From: Tepidibacter mesophilus
GTDB lineage: Bacteria; Bacillota; Clostridia; Peptostreptococcales; Peptostreptococcaceae
Reading direction: 5' to 3'
Length of the DNA: 64,000 bases
Assembly (NCBI RefSeq): GCF_002724055.1
Contig: NZ_BDQY01000008.1
Coordinates: 45,399 to 109,398 of the forward strand
How positions within the stretch are numbered: position 1 is the stretch's first letter; the number at the start of each line of letters is the position of its first letter. Below the pieces are notes generated by a model that did not search any database, had not been told where the DNA came from, and saw nothing but the letters and a program-made list of their open reading frames with translations. Position numbers and translations under genes: made by a program. Positions 8,295-17,356 of the stretch are shown here, in pieces.

Positions 8295-9317
8295 TTATTT
8301 GTTTAAAATATTTTTAAACGTTAATATACAAAATGCTAATCCAGTAAATAACATTAATATTAAGATACTATTACATAAATTTATAACATCTAAACTTTTC
8401 CCTAAAAAATTAACATCTCCAGAGTATATCCCTATAAATCTATCAGGATAGAATATCAAATCTACGTAATTTACTTTACTTAATATAATTAATAATTGTT
8501 GTGGCAAAAATTTAATCAATATAAATGCTTTCCCTAGTACTAAGAACATTACTGTTCCACTTATAGATGTCAAAGAGTTCTTTGAAATAAACGAAAAGAA
8601 GCTTGAGAATACAGATATGCTAATAAATATTAATGCCATTGTTAAAATTTTGAGTATCAAATACTCATTGATAGTATAAGTTCTACTTAAAAATATGGCT
8701 CCACTATCAATAATTCTAAAAGCTTCTAATTCTCCATTTATTGGAGTTCCATATTGAACTAAAGTTACTAAAAATTCTATTCCTAAATACAATCCATAGA
8801 TTATAAGAGGTAAAATTATAGCTAATGCTAGCTTCGAATATAAAGCCTTAAACTTATTTTTAGATGAAAGAATTATATTGTCTACACCTGAAATTTTTTC
8901 ATCTGTATATATATTTGAAAATACTAAGATTAAAATAATAATCATAATGACTGATCCAAATGGATGGCTTGCTCTATGGTTAAAAACCTTATAAAAATCA
9001 ATATTCTTATATTCTCTATATTTCATAAATCTTAAATTATCTCGTGATACCTCTATAATTTTGTTCATAAATTTATCATCTACATAGGTATTTGCTATTT
9101 GCTCTATTTGATTTATTTTTTCATCAAATTTTTCTTTTGCTATTTCATTTCCAGGTCTAGTATCCACTATTAGTTCATATTTATTATTTCTATATGAATT
9201 TTCTGTTTCTAGTGTAGGCTTTAAAAAACTCATACAACCAGAAAGAAAAACAAATAATACTAAAATTATTAATCCTATATTAGATTTAAATATTTTTTTC
9301 AATTCCCAAAAAATCAT
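8295..9317 (-). CDS. ABC transporter permease, first gene of the operon
   Basis: The 340-residue protein begins IFWELKKIFKSNIGLIIL, a membrane helix with FLSGC, then a long extracytoplasmic segment (about 35-115) and five further helices (from about 122 to 335). This is an ABC-2-type layout. GAGGAGG lies 9 bases before the ATG. It is the first gene of the minus-strand operon permease-ATPase-permease-TlpA-CXXC microprotein-4Fe-4S protein (9317 down to 4542). Confidence 0.75.
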   Translation of the reverse strand: MIFWELKKIFKSNIGLIILVLFVFLSGCMSFLKPTLETENSYRNNKYELIVDTRPGNEIAKEKFDEKINQIEQIANTYVDDKFMNKIIEVSRDNLRFMKYREYKNIDFYKVFNHRASHPFGSVIMIIILILVFSNIYTDEKISGVDNIILSSKNKFKALYSKLALAIILPLIIYGLYLGIEFLVTLVQYGTPINGELEAFRIIDSGAIFLSRTYTINEYLILKILTMALIFISISVFSSFFSFISKNSLTSISGTVMFLVLGKAFILIKFLPQQLLIILSKVNYVDLIFYPDRFIGIYSGDVNFLGKSLDVINLCNSILILMLFTGLAFCILTFKNILNK

Positions 9318-9479
9318 TATATTTATACCTCCTCTTCTTTTCTATACGTTTATTATACATACCTAAACTTACACCATTATAAATTGAACCTTAATTAAAT
9401 CTTACAAAATAATATTAATATATGAATTTATTTTTATTCTTTGTTATTATTCGTTTTTTTTGTAAGATATTTCATAACA

Positions 9480-9508
9480 TTGTATATATTCTTTGTATAT
9501 CGTATAAT
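9480..9508 (+). promoter_or_regulatory. Vegetative promoter for the chemoreceptor gene
   Basis: TTGTAT (9480-9485), a 17-bp spacer and TATAAT (9503-9508) form a good housekeeping promoter pointing at the chemoreceptor, giving a leader of roughly 170 bases that contains the tandem 35-bp repeat. Confidence 0.65.
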
Positions 9509-9623
9509 TAAAGAAATAATATATATATTTTTTAGAGAGGAGTTTAAAAAAAGTTCGTATTTAAGTTATTAAAAATCAAATCGAAATAAACTAATAAAAT
9601 GTATTATATTTTTATAAAAATTT

Positions 9624-9693
9624 AAAAAATGATGTACTTGAAAGGAGAATTTAAATTGAAAAAATGATGTACTTGAAAGGAGAATTTAAATTG
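9624..9693 (+). repeat. Perfect 35-bp tandem duplication carrying RBS and TTG start
   Basis: The 35-base unit at 9624-9658 is repeated exactly at 9659-9693, and its first 7 bases occur again at 9694-9700. Each unit carries AAAGGAG and a TTG. In the first copy the TTG at 9656 opens only TTG-AAA-AAA-TGA, a two-lysine leader; in the second copy the TTG at 9691 opens the chemoreceptor gene. Confidence 0.95.
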
Positions 9694-11811
9694 AAAAAAT
9701 TTAGAGACTTAAAAACAGGACATAAAATAATGACTTTAGCACTAATAACTATCTTATTAAGTACTTCTTTACATATAATTTCTCTTAGAGGCCTTAAAAG
9801 GATTACAGAACAACAAACCAAATATATTGTTCAAGAAACATCTACACTTGAAAAAGAGGATGTTAAAAGAGAACTAGATATAATAGATTCCTATGCAAGA
9901 GAAATATCAATAACTTTAGCTACCTTAGCAGAAAAGGACGATATTTCTAGAGAAACAGCCATTCAAATTATATCAGAAAGCTTAAAGGATAATAAAAACA
10001 TTGTAGGTTCTGGAATGGTATGGGAAGCTAACTCATTTGATAGAAAAGATGCTGAATTCAAAAATTCTATAAATTTTGCAAGTGATGAAACAGGTAGGTT
10101 TCTTCCTTATATATTTAAAGATGAAAATGGAAATATAAGTGTAGAACTCATTACAGGATATGATATAGAAGGAGATGGAGACTGGTATTTGGTCCCTAAA
10201 AAAACTAAGAAACCTATACTTACTGAACCTTATCTGTATCCTATAGGTGGAAAAGACGTTCTTATGACAACAATATCATATCCTATTTTAAATTCAAGTA
10301 ATGAATTTTTAGGAGTCGTTACTGCTGATATTAAATTAGATTATCTTCAAGAAAAAGTTATATCTATGGATAGAATTTTAGAGTTTAATGGAAATGGTAT
10401 GATAGTTAGTAATGATGGATACTATGTTGCAAATGGGATGGATAAAGAACTGATAATGCAAAGTTCTCTCGAAAAAGGAATTATAGATGAAGATATCTTG
10501 CAAGAAATTAGAAATAATAATATAGGAACTACTTTGAAAAACATTGAAGGTCTTGGGAAAATATTAATCAGCTATACCCCTATGCATTTTGATAATTTAA
10601 ATGCTACGTGGGGAGTAGTTACTTATGTTCCATTAACAAAAATATTAGAGGAATATTCTAATGAATTTAAAAGAACATCATTTATGGGATTAGCGGCTCT
10701 TATTATAATTATTTTACTTTCTATTAGAATTACTAAAAGTATCACTATACCTATAGGTAAGTTAGTTAAAGCAATGCAAAGTGGAGCTTCTGGAGATTTA
10801 AGATCAAAAGTAGATATAAATAGTAAAGATGAACTTGGATACTTATCTACAACTTATAATAATATGATGGAGAATATATGCAGTCTTGCTGTAGGAGTTA
10901 AACAATCCTCAGAAGCTAATTTATTTCAATCAGAAAATCTATCTGGGATATCTAATCAATCAAATATAGCATTATCTGAAATTGCTAATGCTATCGATCA
11001 AGTTGCCTCAAGTTCAAGTGAGCAAGCTAAAGAAGTTGAGATAGTTGCAGAGATAGCTCTTGAATTAGATCAAAATATTAAAGAATCGACTGGATTGATT
11101 AAAGGATTATTCCAAATAATTGAAGATACAAACTCCTTAAGTTTAAAAGGAACTGAGATGATGAAAGTTCTTAATGAAAAAACCAAAGAAAGTAGTTCAA
11201 AGGGAAATGAAGTTAATAGAATAATAAATACCGTAAATGAATACTCTAAAAATGCAGAATCGATAACAAATATAATAAATAATATAGCTGAACAAACAAA
11301 CTTACTTGCGCTTAATGCTTCTATAGAGGCCGCAAGAGCAGGAGAAGCTGGAAAAGGCTTTGCAGTAGTTTCATCAGAAATAAGAAATCTTGCTGAACAA
11401 ACAAGAAAATCTACTGAAGAAATAAAAACAATGATTTTGGATATACAAAAACAAGCTGAGGCGGCAGTTGAAAATTCCAATGAAATGACTGAAATTGGAA
11501 ATGAACAAAATCAACTAATACAAAATACCGGAAATGTATTTAATCAAACAGCCTCTTCACTACAAAATATAGTTCAAAAATTAGATGCTGGAATATCAAA
11601 GAATGAAAACATTGAAAAAGGAAAAGATAAAATTATAGAAGCTATAGAAAATGTATCTGCAATAACTGAAGAAAATTCAGCTAGCTCTGAAGAAGTATCA
11701 GCTAGTACTCAGCAACAGTTATCTTCTATAAACGAACTATCTTCTTATGCAAAAGATATGAAAAATAATGCTGAAAATCTTATGAATCAAATAAATAAAT
11801 TTAAGATGTAA
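9691..11811 (+). CDS. Methyl-accepting chemotaxis protein with dCache sensor
   Basis: From the TTG at 9691 (GGAG 8 bases upstream) the product has 706 residues. An ATG nine codons further up (9664) is in frame but lacks a spaced ribosome site. The layout is a membrane helix (about 13-33), a dCache-like ligand domain (about 50-330; [20 protein letters not shown] is the usual ligand-pocket stretch), a second helix (about 338-358), HAMP (360-415) and a methyl-accepting signalling domain with the hairpin tip [19 protein letters not shown]. It senses a small extracellular ligand and signals to CheA/CheW. No che genes are in the window. It stands alone, closed by a terminator. Confidence 0.93.
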   Translation: MKKFRDLKTGHKIMTLALITILLSTSLHIISLRGLKRITEQQTKYIVQETSTLEKEDVKRELDIIDSYAREISITLATLAEKDDISRETAIQIISESLKDNKNIVGSGMVWEANSFDRKDAEFKNSINFASDETGRFLPYIFKDENGNISVELITGYDIEGDGDWYLVPKKTKKPILTEPYLYPIGGKDVLMTTISYPILNSSNEFLGVVTADIKLDYLQEKVISMDRILEFNGNGMIVSNDGYYVANGMDKELIMQSSLEKGIIDEDILQEIRNNNIGTTLKNIEGLGKILISYTPMHFDNLNATWGVVTYVPLTKILEEYSNEFKRTSFMGLAALIIIILLSIRITKSITIPIGKLVKAMQSGASGDLRSKVDINSKDELGYLSTTYNNMMENICSLAVGVKQSSEANLFQSENLSGISNQSNIALSEIANAIDQVASSSSEQAKEVEIVAEIALELDQNIKESTGLIKGLFQIIEDTNSLSLKGTEMMKVLNEKTKESSSKGNEVNRIINTVNEYSKNAESITNIINNIAEQTNLLALNASIEAARAGEAGKGFAVVSSEIRNLAEQTRKSTEEIKTMILDIQKQAEAAVENSNEMTEIGNEQNQLIQNTGNVFNQTASSLQNIVQKLDAGISKNENIEKGKDKIIEAIENVSAITEENSASSEEVSASTQQQLSSINELSSYAKDMKNNAENLMNQINKFKM

Positions 11812-11815
11812 TAAT

Positions 11816-11850
11816 AAATAGTCTGAACCTAATAGGTTCAGACTATTTAT
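11816..11850. terminator. Bidirectional intrinsic terminator
   Basis: A 15-bp stem (AAATAGTCTGAACCT and its complement) with loop AAT and flanking A/T tracts separates the convergent chemoreceptor and MATE genes. Confidence 0.85.
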
Positions 11851-11884
11851 TTTAACTTTTCTTTAAAATCCTTTTTTATTAAAA

Positions 11885-13225
11885 TTAATAATCTTGAACT
11901 AGTTTTGCAGATAAATTATTATTTTTAACTAAATATATTCCTATAATAAATGTCATAAATTCAGCAAATGGAACTGTAAGCCATACTCCTTTGATTCCTA
12001 TAATCATAGGTAATATATATATACCTAACACTATAAATATTATCCCTCTACTAGCTGCTATTATAATAGAGGCTCTAGCATCTCCTATTGCTGTAAAGTA
12101 TCCAGAATTAATTATATTAAATCCACTCAATAAAAATGCAAATGCATATATTCTTGATCCGCTTACTGCTAAATTTATAATGCTCTTATTTCCATTTGCA
12201 AATAATGATACTAATTGTTCTCCAAACTCAAATAATATAAAAAATAGAGCTACTCCAACAACTAAATTCACCTTTGATGCTAGTTTTAGTGTATCATCTA
12301 ATCTATCATTATTTTTATTCCCATAATTATAACTAAGTATAGGTCCTATTCCATCTGATATACCAAACATTATCAGCGTTCCAAATTGTGATATATAGTT
12401 TATTGTTGTAAATGCAGCTATGCCAGCTTCACCAGCTACTTTCATAAACGTCATATTAAACAAATATGCAGTTGTAGCAGTTGCAATTGAAATAACTCCT
12501 TCTGATGAACCATTATATGCCATTGGTATTATTACTGATTTATCAAACTTACCACTAAATACATTCACTATATTATTCTTATTTAGCATAGGATGTGCTA
12601 CTACAAATAATGCTGATATGTATGCTATTCCTGTAGCAAATGCTGCTCCCCTTATTCCTAAACTTAATTGTTTTATAAGTATATAATCTAAGCTTATATT
12701 AGCAATTACACTTAAAATCATACCTCTTAAATATAATTCTGGCTTTCCTACTACCCTATTAATAAATCCAAATAATAACATTAAAGAGATCACTGGAGCA
12801 AACATAGCTATAGTTCTCGTATACATTGATACCCCTTGTAATAATACATCATTTGCTCCTAATAGTACTGCAATTTTTTCACTAAATAATATTCCAAGTA
12901 GCATTATAGATGACGATATTATTGTAATAACTATAAATGCTGTTTTAAATATATTTTGAGATTCTTCTTTTTTACCTTCTCCTAAACACCTTCCAATAAA
13001 GCTTAAGGAACCAACGCTTATTATCATACAAAAACCTATTATGACTTGCATAAATGGCTGAACTATATTTACACTAGCTAATGCATTCGACCCAACAAAA
13101 TTGCCTAAAAATATTCCATCTATTATAGTCTGTGCTCCTGCTATTACCATAGAAATAATTGCTGGGATTGAAAATTTAATGAATAATTTAGATATTTTTT
13201 CTGTTCCTAATATATTTTCGTTCAT
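11885..13225 (-). CDS. MATE family multidrug efflux transporter
   Basis: The 446-residue protein has twelve hydrophobic segments and begins LFIKFSIPAIISMVIAGAQTIIDGIFLGNFVG, with the MATE hallmark of two matching halves (second half starts near 225, with GISDGIGPILSYNYG at about 280). MATE pumps use a sodium or proton gradient to expel cationic drugs. GGAGG lies 8 bases before the ATG. A promoter with a 19-bp spacer and a dyad in the spacer lies upstream, and the preceding co-directional gene is a MerR-family regulator, so induction by the pump's substrates is likely. Confidence 0.92.
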   Translation of the reverse strand: MNENILGTEKISKLFIKFSIPAIISMVIAGAQTIIDGIFLGNFVGSNALASVNIVQPFMQVIIGFCMIISVGSLSFIGRCLGEGKKEESQNIFKTAFIVITIISSSIMLLGILFSEKIAVLLGANDVLLQGVSMYTRTIAMFAPVISLMLLFGFINRVVGKPELYLRGMILSVIANISLDYILIKQLSLGIRGAAFATGIAYISALFVVAHPMLNKNNIVNVFSGKFDKSVIIPMAYNGSSEGVISIATATTAYLFNMTFMKVAGEAGIAAFTTINYISQFGTLIMFGISDGIGPILSYNYGNKNNDRLDDTLKLASKVNLVVGVALFFILFEFGEQLVSLFANGNKSIINLAVSGSRIYAFAFLLSGFNIINSGYFTAIGDARASIIIAASRGIIFIVLGIYILPMIIGIKGVWLTVPFAEFMTFIIGIYLVKNNNLSAKLVQDY

Positions 13226-13297
13226 TTATTCTACCTCCAAAACATAACAAAATATACATTTACTATAAATTGTATATATTTTACTCTAATAGAATAT

Positions 13298-13328
13298 ATT
13301 ATAAACCTTTGTGTTGCACAAAGGTCAA
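13298..13328 (-). promoter_or_regulatory. MerR-type promoter/operator of the MATE gene
   Basis: Read on the minus strand: TTGACC (13328-13323), a 19-bp spacer, then TATAAT (13303-13298). The spacer and -35 contain a perfect 9-bp inverted repeat ACCTTTGTG / CACAAAGGT (13305-13313, 13317-13325). A stretched 19-bp spacer with a central dyad is the signature of promoters activated by MerR-family proteins that twist the DNA, and the adjacent gene encodes one. Confidence 0.8.
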
Positions 13329-13344
13329 TATTTTTTTACCTAAA

Positions 13345-14172
13345 TTAAGTTCGCTTTATAGGTATTTGTATTTCGTATAATAACTCTTCTCTTTTATCTG
13401 TAACACTAATATCTATTTGAACTATTTGGAGGACGTCTCCACATACTTTATATCCATCTTTTTCAATATACTCAATCATTTTTTTTAAATTAACTTCTAT
13501 ATCCCAAATACTTCCTTTATAGTACATGCATGCGTAATTTCCTTCAGGAATCTTTTTTATATAATTTTCATCAATGTTTTCTTTCTCTTTAATAAATAAA
13601 AATAAAGCAACTGATTCTGTATACTTATTTGTTTTTATATCCTTTTCTTTTATAATTGCTCCAATACGATTACTTGCAAGTATAGGAGCTATTTCTTTTA
13701 ATGAGTTCTCTAATTCAAGACATGCGTAACTTAGATCAATTTCATTTTTTATGTATTTGTCAAAAGTAATTATTTCTCTTTCTTTAATTTGTTTAATATC
13801 TATATTCTCAAAATCTAATACCTGAGAAATATCTTCTAGATGATTTAGTTTTTCCTTAATACTTTCTTCTAATTGTTGTAATTCTTTTATCCTATTTTTA
13901 AGTTCATAATATTTATCTTTTAATATATTGACCGATTGTTCTAAATTTCTATTGTTAAAATATTTCTTAATTTCATCAATACTCATACCTAGTTGTCGAA
14001 GCTCCTTTATTGTCCCTAACTCTTCATACTGTAAAATAGAATAATATCTATATCCCGTCTTAGTATCTACTTTAATAGGCTTGAGTAATCCGATTCTATC
14101 GTAGTGTCTTAATGTTTCAGTGGTAATATTTCTTAATCTTGCAAATTCACCAATTGATAATTTATCTTTCAT
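13345..14172 (-). CDS. MerR-family regulator with GyrI-like effector domain (BmrR/BltR type)
   Basis: The 275-residue protein has an N-terminal MerR winged helix (about 5-73; IGEFARLRNITTETLRHYDRIGLLKP), a coiled-coil dimer helix (about 80-120) and a C-terminal effector-binding domain (about 125-272) of the GyrI-like type that binds lipophilic cations in BmrR. It lies just upstream of, and co-directional with, a MATE pump, whose promoter has the expected 19-bp spacer. It probably activates that pump when it binds drugs. The last codons (13343-13359) overlap a sequence resembling the end of the dispersed repeat seen at 17311-17328. Confidence 0.88.
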   Translation of the reverse strand: MKDKLSIGEFARLRNITTETLRHYDRIGLLKPIKVDTKTGYRYYSILQYEELGTIKELRQLGMSIDEIKKYFNNRNLEQSVNILKDKYYELKNRIKELQQLEESIKEKLNHLEDISQVLDFENIDIKQIKEREIITFDKYIKNEIDLSYACLELENSLKEIAPILASNRIGAIIKEKDIKTNKYTESVALFLFIKEKENIDENYIKKIPEGNYACMYYKGSIWDIEVNLKKMIEYIEKDGYKVCGDVLQIVQIDISVTDKREELLYEIQIPIKRT

Positions 14173-14213
14173 TTTCTCTCTTCAACCCCTATCTATATAT
14201 ATTATATTTGTGT

Positions 14214-14245
14214 ATTAAAAAAAGCTGTTGAATTTCAACAGCTTT
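14214..14245 (-). terminator. Intrinsic terminator after the M23 peptidase gene
   Basis: A perfect 25-base palindrome-like hairpin (AAAGCTGTTGA stem, 3-base loop, 14221-14245) overlaps the stop codon and is followed on the minus strand by a run of T. Confidence 0.85.
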
Positions 14246-15587
14246 AATACTTAACATATCCACTTGGATTTAATGGTACATTATTCTTCCTAACCTCAAA
14301 GTGTAAGTGATTTCCAGTAGACCTTCCTGTGCTGCCTACCTTAGCTATAATATCACCTTTAGCAACTTTTTGGCCCTTACTAGCTACTAGCGAACTGCAA
14401 TGTCCATAATAAGTCTTGTACCCATTATTATGATCTATTATTATAAGTTTTCCATATCCATTTTGAGTACCAGAAAAAACTACAGTTCCACCATCAGAAG
14501 CTTTAATAGGCGTTCCTTTAGGAGCGGCTATATCTATGCCAGTATGATTTTTACCCCATCTTCTCCCATATTTTGAAGATAGTGTTCCCCTTGTAGGGTT
14601 AGAAAACGCTCCAGAAGCTATATAAGTAGGCTTATTCTTTGTTCCCTTTAATACTATCTTATCTTGAACATCTTCAACTATTTCTTCTTCTAATATATTA
14701 GTAGAGTCTACCTGTCCATTTATTCTAGTAACTTCTGCAATTACTTTCTTAGACCCCTCTTTACCTTCGGCCTTTACCTTTTTATCTCCTTTATAAAGAG
14801 ACTCCGTCTCCTCATATATTGTATTATAAGGTATTCTTTCATCATAAGAAGCTAAATTGACTACTTTTACATTTAAGTATGATTTAGGAATAGTTATATT
14901 GATTTCTTGGTCTATATCTAATTTTTCTATATCTATTTCAGGATTAGCTTTTTCAATATCATCTATATTCAGATTGTATTTCCTAGATATGTTCCATAGA
15001 TTATCTCCATCTTTTACTGTATATTTTCGTACATCATCTGTGCCTGTTAATAAGTATTCATAAGCAGATTCTTCATTCTTTAGCTTAGATATTTTTATAT
15101 CTTTCTCTGCCAAATCTACTTTTTCTACAAATTTTATTTCCTTTACATCTTCTATTCCTTCTTTATGTTCTTCTTTAATTCTATTTAAGACATTTTCTGC
15201 AGACTTTTTATCTTTTACATATACTATTTCTTTTCCTTGTATCTTAATAGCATAAGCTTGTATGGTAAGATCTATAACCTCATTTAAGTTTTCATTAAAT
15301 TGCTCTGGTGATGTTATCTTATCTTTTCCTACCCTACACTTAGTAAATACTATTTCTTGATCTATTTTAACGTCTTTTTGAAATTCTTTCTTTATATTAG
15401 ATTTTTTCTTTTCTATTAATTGATACACATCTTTCTTACGTTCAACTATACCTATATCTTTTCCATCTATGCTTACTTCATATGATAAAGTCGCAAAATA
15501 TAATACACTACAAGTCATTATAGTTATAGATAAAGCTATGTAATGAAGTAAGTATTTTTTCTTAAGTATATTGTTTAGCTTATTCAT
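14244..15587 (-). CDS. M23 family cell-wall endopeptidase with LysM and G5 domains
   Basis: The 447-residue protein has one membrane anchor (about 13-33), a region with no clear match (35-185), a LysM domain (about 187-235; YTVKDGDNLWNISRKYN), a G5 domain (about 240-318) and a C-terminal M23 (LytM-type) peptidase (about 340-445) with zinc ligands in HTGIDIAA and HLHFEV. It should cut peptidoglycan cross-links from an anchored or secreted position; LysM and G5 bind wall sugars. The active-site residues are all present, so it is likely an active enzyme. It follows the M1 peptidase gene on the same strand, with a 63-base gap. Confidence 0.92.
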   Translation of the reverse strand: MNKLNNILKKKYLLHYIALSITIMTCSVLYFATLSYEVSIDGKDIGIVERKKDVYQLIEKKKSNIKKEFQKDVKIDQEIVFTKCRVGKDKITSPEQFNENLNEVIDLTIQAYAIKIQGKEIVYVKDKKSAENVLNRIKEEHKEGIEDVKEIKFVEKVDLAEKDIKISKLKNEESAYEYLLTGTDDVRKYTVKDGDNLWNISRKYNLNIDDIEKANPEIDIEKLDIDQEINITIPKSYLNVKVVNLASYDERIPYNTIYEETESLYKGDKKVKAEGKEGSKKVIAEVTRINGQVDSTNILEEEIVEDVQDKIVLKGTKNKPTYIASGAFSNPTRGTLSSKYGRRWGKNHTGIDIAAPKGTPIKASDGGTVVFSGTQNGYGKLIIIDHNNGYKTYYGHCSSLVASKGQKVAKGDIIAKVGSTGRSTGNHLHFEVRKNNVPLNPSGYVKY

Positions 15588-15650
15588 AAGTAGGCTCCTT
15601 TCAAGACAGTTACCCCTACATTATATCAAACAAACCCTTCATCTTTCAAG

Positions 15651-17108
15651 TTAATTGTTTCCATTTATTATTTTTTCAGTATTAACACCTTCTTTTTCCC
15701 ACATATTCATAAATTGAGAGCTTGTAACATTCTTATAAATATTTTCATTATAGTATTTCCTTAATGTGTCAAAAAATACATCATCTCCAACTTTTTTTCT
15801 TATATCGTCTATCATAAGAGCTCCTTTGCTGTATACGCATAAGCTGTAATCTATTGAATTATCAAATTCTGTAGTACTTTTGAATATATTTTTGTTCTGT
15901 TTAGTTATAGTTCTAACTTTCATATTCTTTATTAATCTATCCTTTACTTCTTTCCCATATTTTTGTTCAAAATATAGTATTGTCGAATATTCAGTTAAAG
16001 CTTCATCAAGCCATGGCTCACTTATCTCGTCATTTCCAACTAATGAATACCACCATTGATGCGCTGTTTCATGCGCAACCACATACTCAAGATAAAACTT
16101 GGAATTTTGATCATAAAGACTTTTATCAATCATTACAAGATTAGGATACTCCATTCCTCCTATAAAAAAATCTGACTCTACAACTGAGTATGTTTTGTAA
16201 GGATATTTTCCAAATAAATCATTAAATACTACCAAAGAATCCTTAGCTACCTCTAAAGCTTCTTTTCCATATTTATCATCAAAAAAATAGCTATATATGT
16301 TTGTATCTTTTATATTAGTCGATAATATAGAAAACTTATCACTTAATATAAAAGCAAAATCTCTTACGTTTTTAGCATCTACTTTGAAGATATTTCTATT
16401 ATTGGATTTTTTCTTAGTTTTTATTACTCCTGTTGATGCTATTTTATACTTATTTGGCATATTTATACTAACTTCAAAATTACTTATATTACTATAAAAA
16501 GGGTCTCCTATTTTTTCATATCCCTTTTTATTCCATCCTCTTTCGTCATATACGCACGCTATTGGATACCAATTTGTGATGTTTATAGTGTTATCTCCAT
16601 AACCAAATCTACCTATTGAATTAGGTAATTTTACATCATATTCTATATATATATCTATTTTTTCATCAGCCTTTAATTCTTTGCCTAATTTAACCATTAA
16701 TATATCTTCTTTTTCGCCTGATATAGAATAGTCTAATTCTTTTTTATCATTTAAAATGTCTTTAATCTTTATATATCCTTTACTAAATCCATTTGGATAT
16801 GCATCTTTTAATTCATCTTTGGTAAATGGTGCATATTCCTCTTTAGAGAATGCATTAGGATATATATGAAAATATACTTCGTTCAAATTATTTTGAGTAT
16901 TATTTACATATACTACATTTTGACTGCAACTTAATATATTTGACTTATCATCAAAAGATGCATTTATAGTGTACGAATTTAAATTATCATTTTTTTCTCC
17001 TTTGAATGCTTGAAGATCTATGTTTTCAAAGCACGTAATTATAGAAAAGAATAAAAATAATACAATAAATAACTTAACAAGCTTTTTTTTGTTTAAAATA
17101 ACTAACAA
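15651..17108 (-). CDS. M1 family zinc metallopeptidase, membrane anchored
   Basis: The 485-residue protein has an N-terminal membrane helix (about 9-27), an N-terminal beta domain (40-240) and the catalytic gluzincin core: HETAH (346-350) followed by E369 (HEXXH-X18-E), with the M1 family exopeptidase-like GGMEYPNLV (about 311-319). It should act outside the cell as an aminopeptidase. The start is TTG at 17108 with AGGGGG 8 bases upstream. It is shorter than full-length M1 aminopeptidases, lacking the C-terminal helical domain, as in other single-anchor bacterial members. Confidence 0.88.
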   Translation of the reverse strand: MLVILNKKKLVKLFIVLFLFFSIITCFENIDLQAFKGEKNDNLNSYTINASFDDKSNILSCSQNVVYVNNTQNNLNEVYFHIYPNAFSKEEYAPFTKDELKDAYPNGFSKGYIKIKDILNDKKELDYSISGEKEDILMVKLGKELKADEKIDIYIEYDVKLPNSIGRFGYGDNTINITNWYPIACVYDERGWNKKGYEKIGDPFYSNISNFEVSINMPNKYKIASTGVIKTKKKSNNRNIFKVDAKNVRDFAFILSDKFSILSTNIKDTNIYSYFFDDKYGKEALEVAKDSLVVFNDLFGKYPYKTYSVVESDFFIGGMEYPNLVMIDKSLYDQNSKFYLEYVVAHETAHQWWYSLVGNDEISEPWLDEALTEYSTILYFEQKYGKEVKDRLIKNMKVRTITKQNKNIFKSTTEFDNSIDYSLCVYSKGALMIDDIRKKVGDDVFFDTLRKYYNENIYKNVTSSQFMNMWEKEGVNTEKIINGNN

Positions 17109-17159
17109 GAATACTACCCCCTTTGTAATACTGAAAACTTAAAGTTCTATGACCCTTTT

Positions 17160-17202
17160 TCATCCAAAGTGAAAATTTTGTCTTAATTAAGTTTCGCTTT
17201 AT
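17160..17202. repeat. Partial copy (3' end) of the dispersed structured repeat
   Basis: This stretch resembles the last 40 bases of the complete unit that follows (17288-17328), ending in AATTAAGTTTCGCTTTAT (17185-17202). It reads as the decayed tail of an adjacent copy, so the site was probably a tandem array. Confidence 0.55.
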
Positions 17203-17328
17203 CCGAAAGCTAAAAGTTCTAAAGTTCTATATTTTTAATGTTAGAGCTAAGAACTTAATAGTTTCTGGATTGGCTCAGTTAAAAATTCAGTCGAAAGAAA
17301 ATTCCGTCTGAATTAAGTTTCTCTTTAT
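17185..17328. repeat. Dispersed structured repeat, copy A
   Basis: The unit is bounded by direct repeats (AATTAAGTTTCGCTTTAT at 17185-17202 and a one-mismatch copy at 17311-17328; period 126). Inside are a long stem-loop (17203-17268; outer CCGAAAGCT with AGTTTCTGG, then AAGTTCT with AGAACTT) and a second hairpin (AATTCAG 17284-17290 with CTGAATT 17308-17314). A second copy lies at 47822-47965. Paired changes between the copies keep the stems. It carries no reading frame. Confidence 0.8.
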
Positions 17329-17356
17329 TGTGATATAATTAATCCGAGGTGATTTT

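Noticed and set aside
9664..9690. Upstream ATG as the chemoreceptor start
   Set aside because: The ATG lies 16 bases after its nearest purine site, whereas TTG 9691 has GGAG at 8 bases; I chose the TTG, though use of both cannot be excluded.
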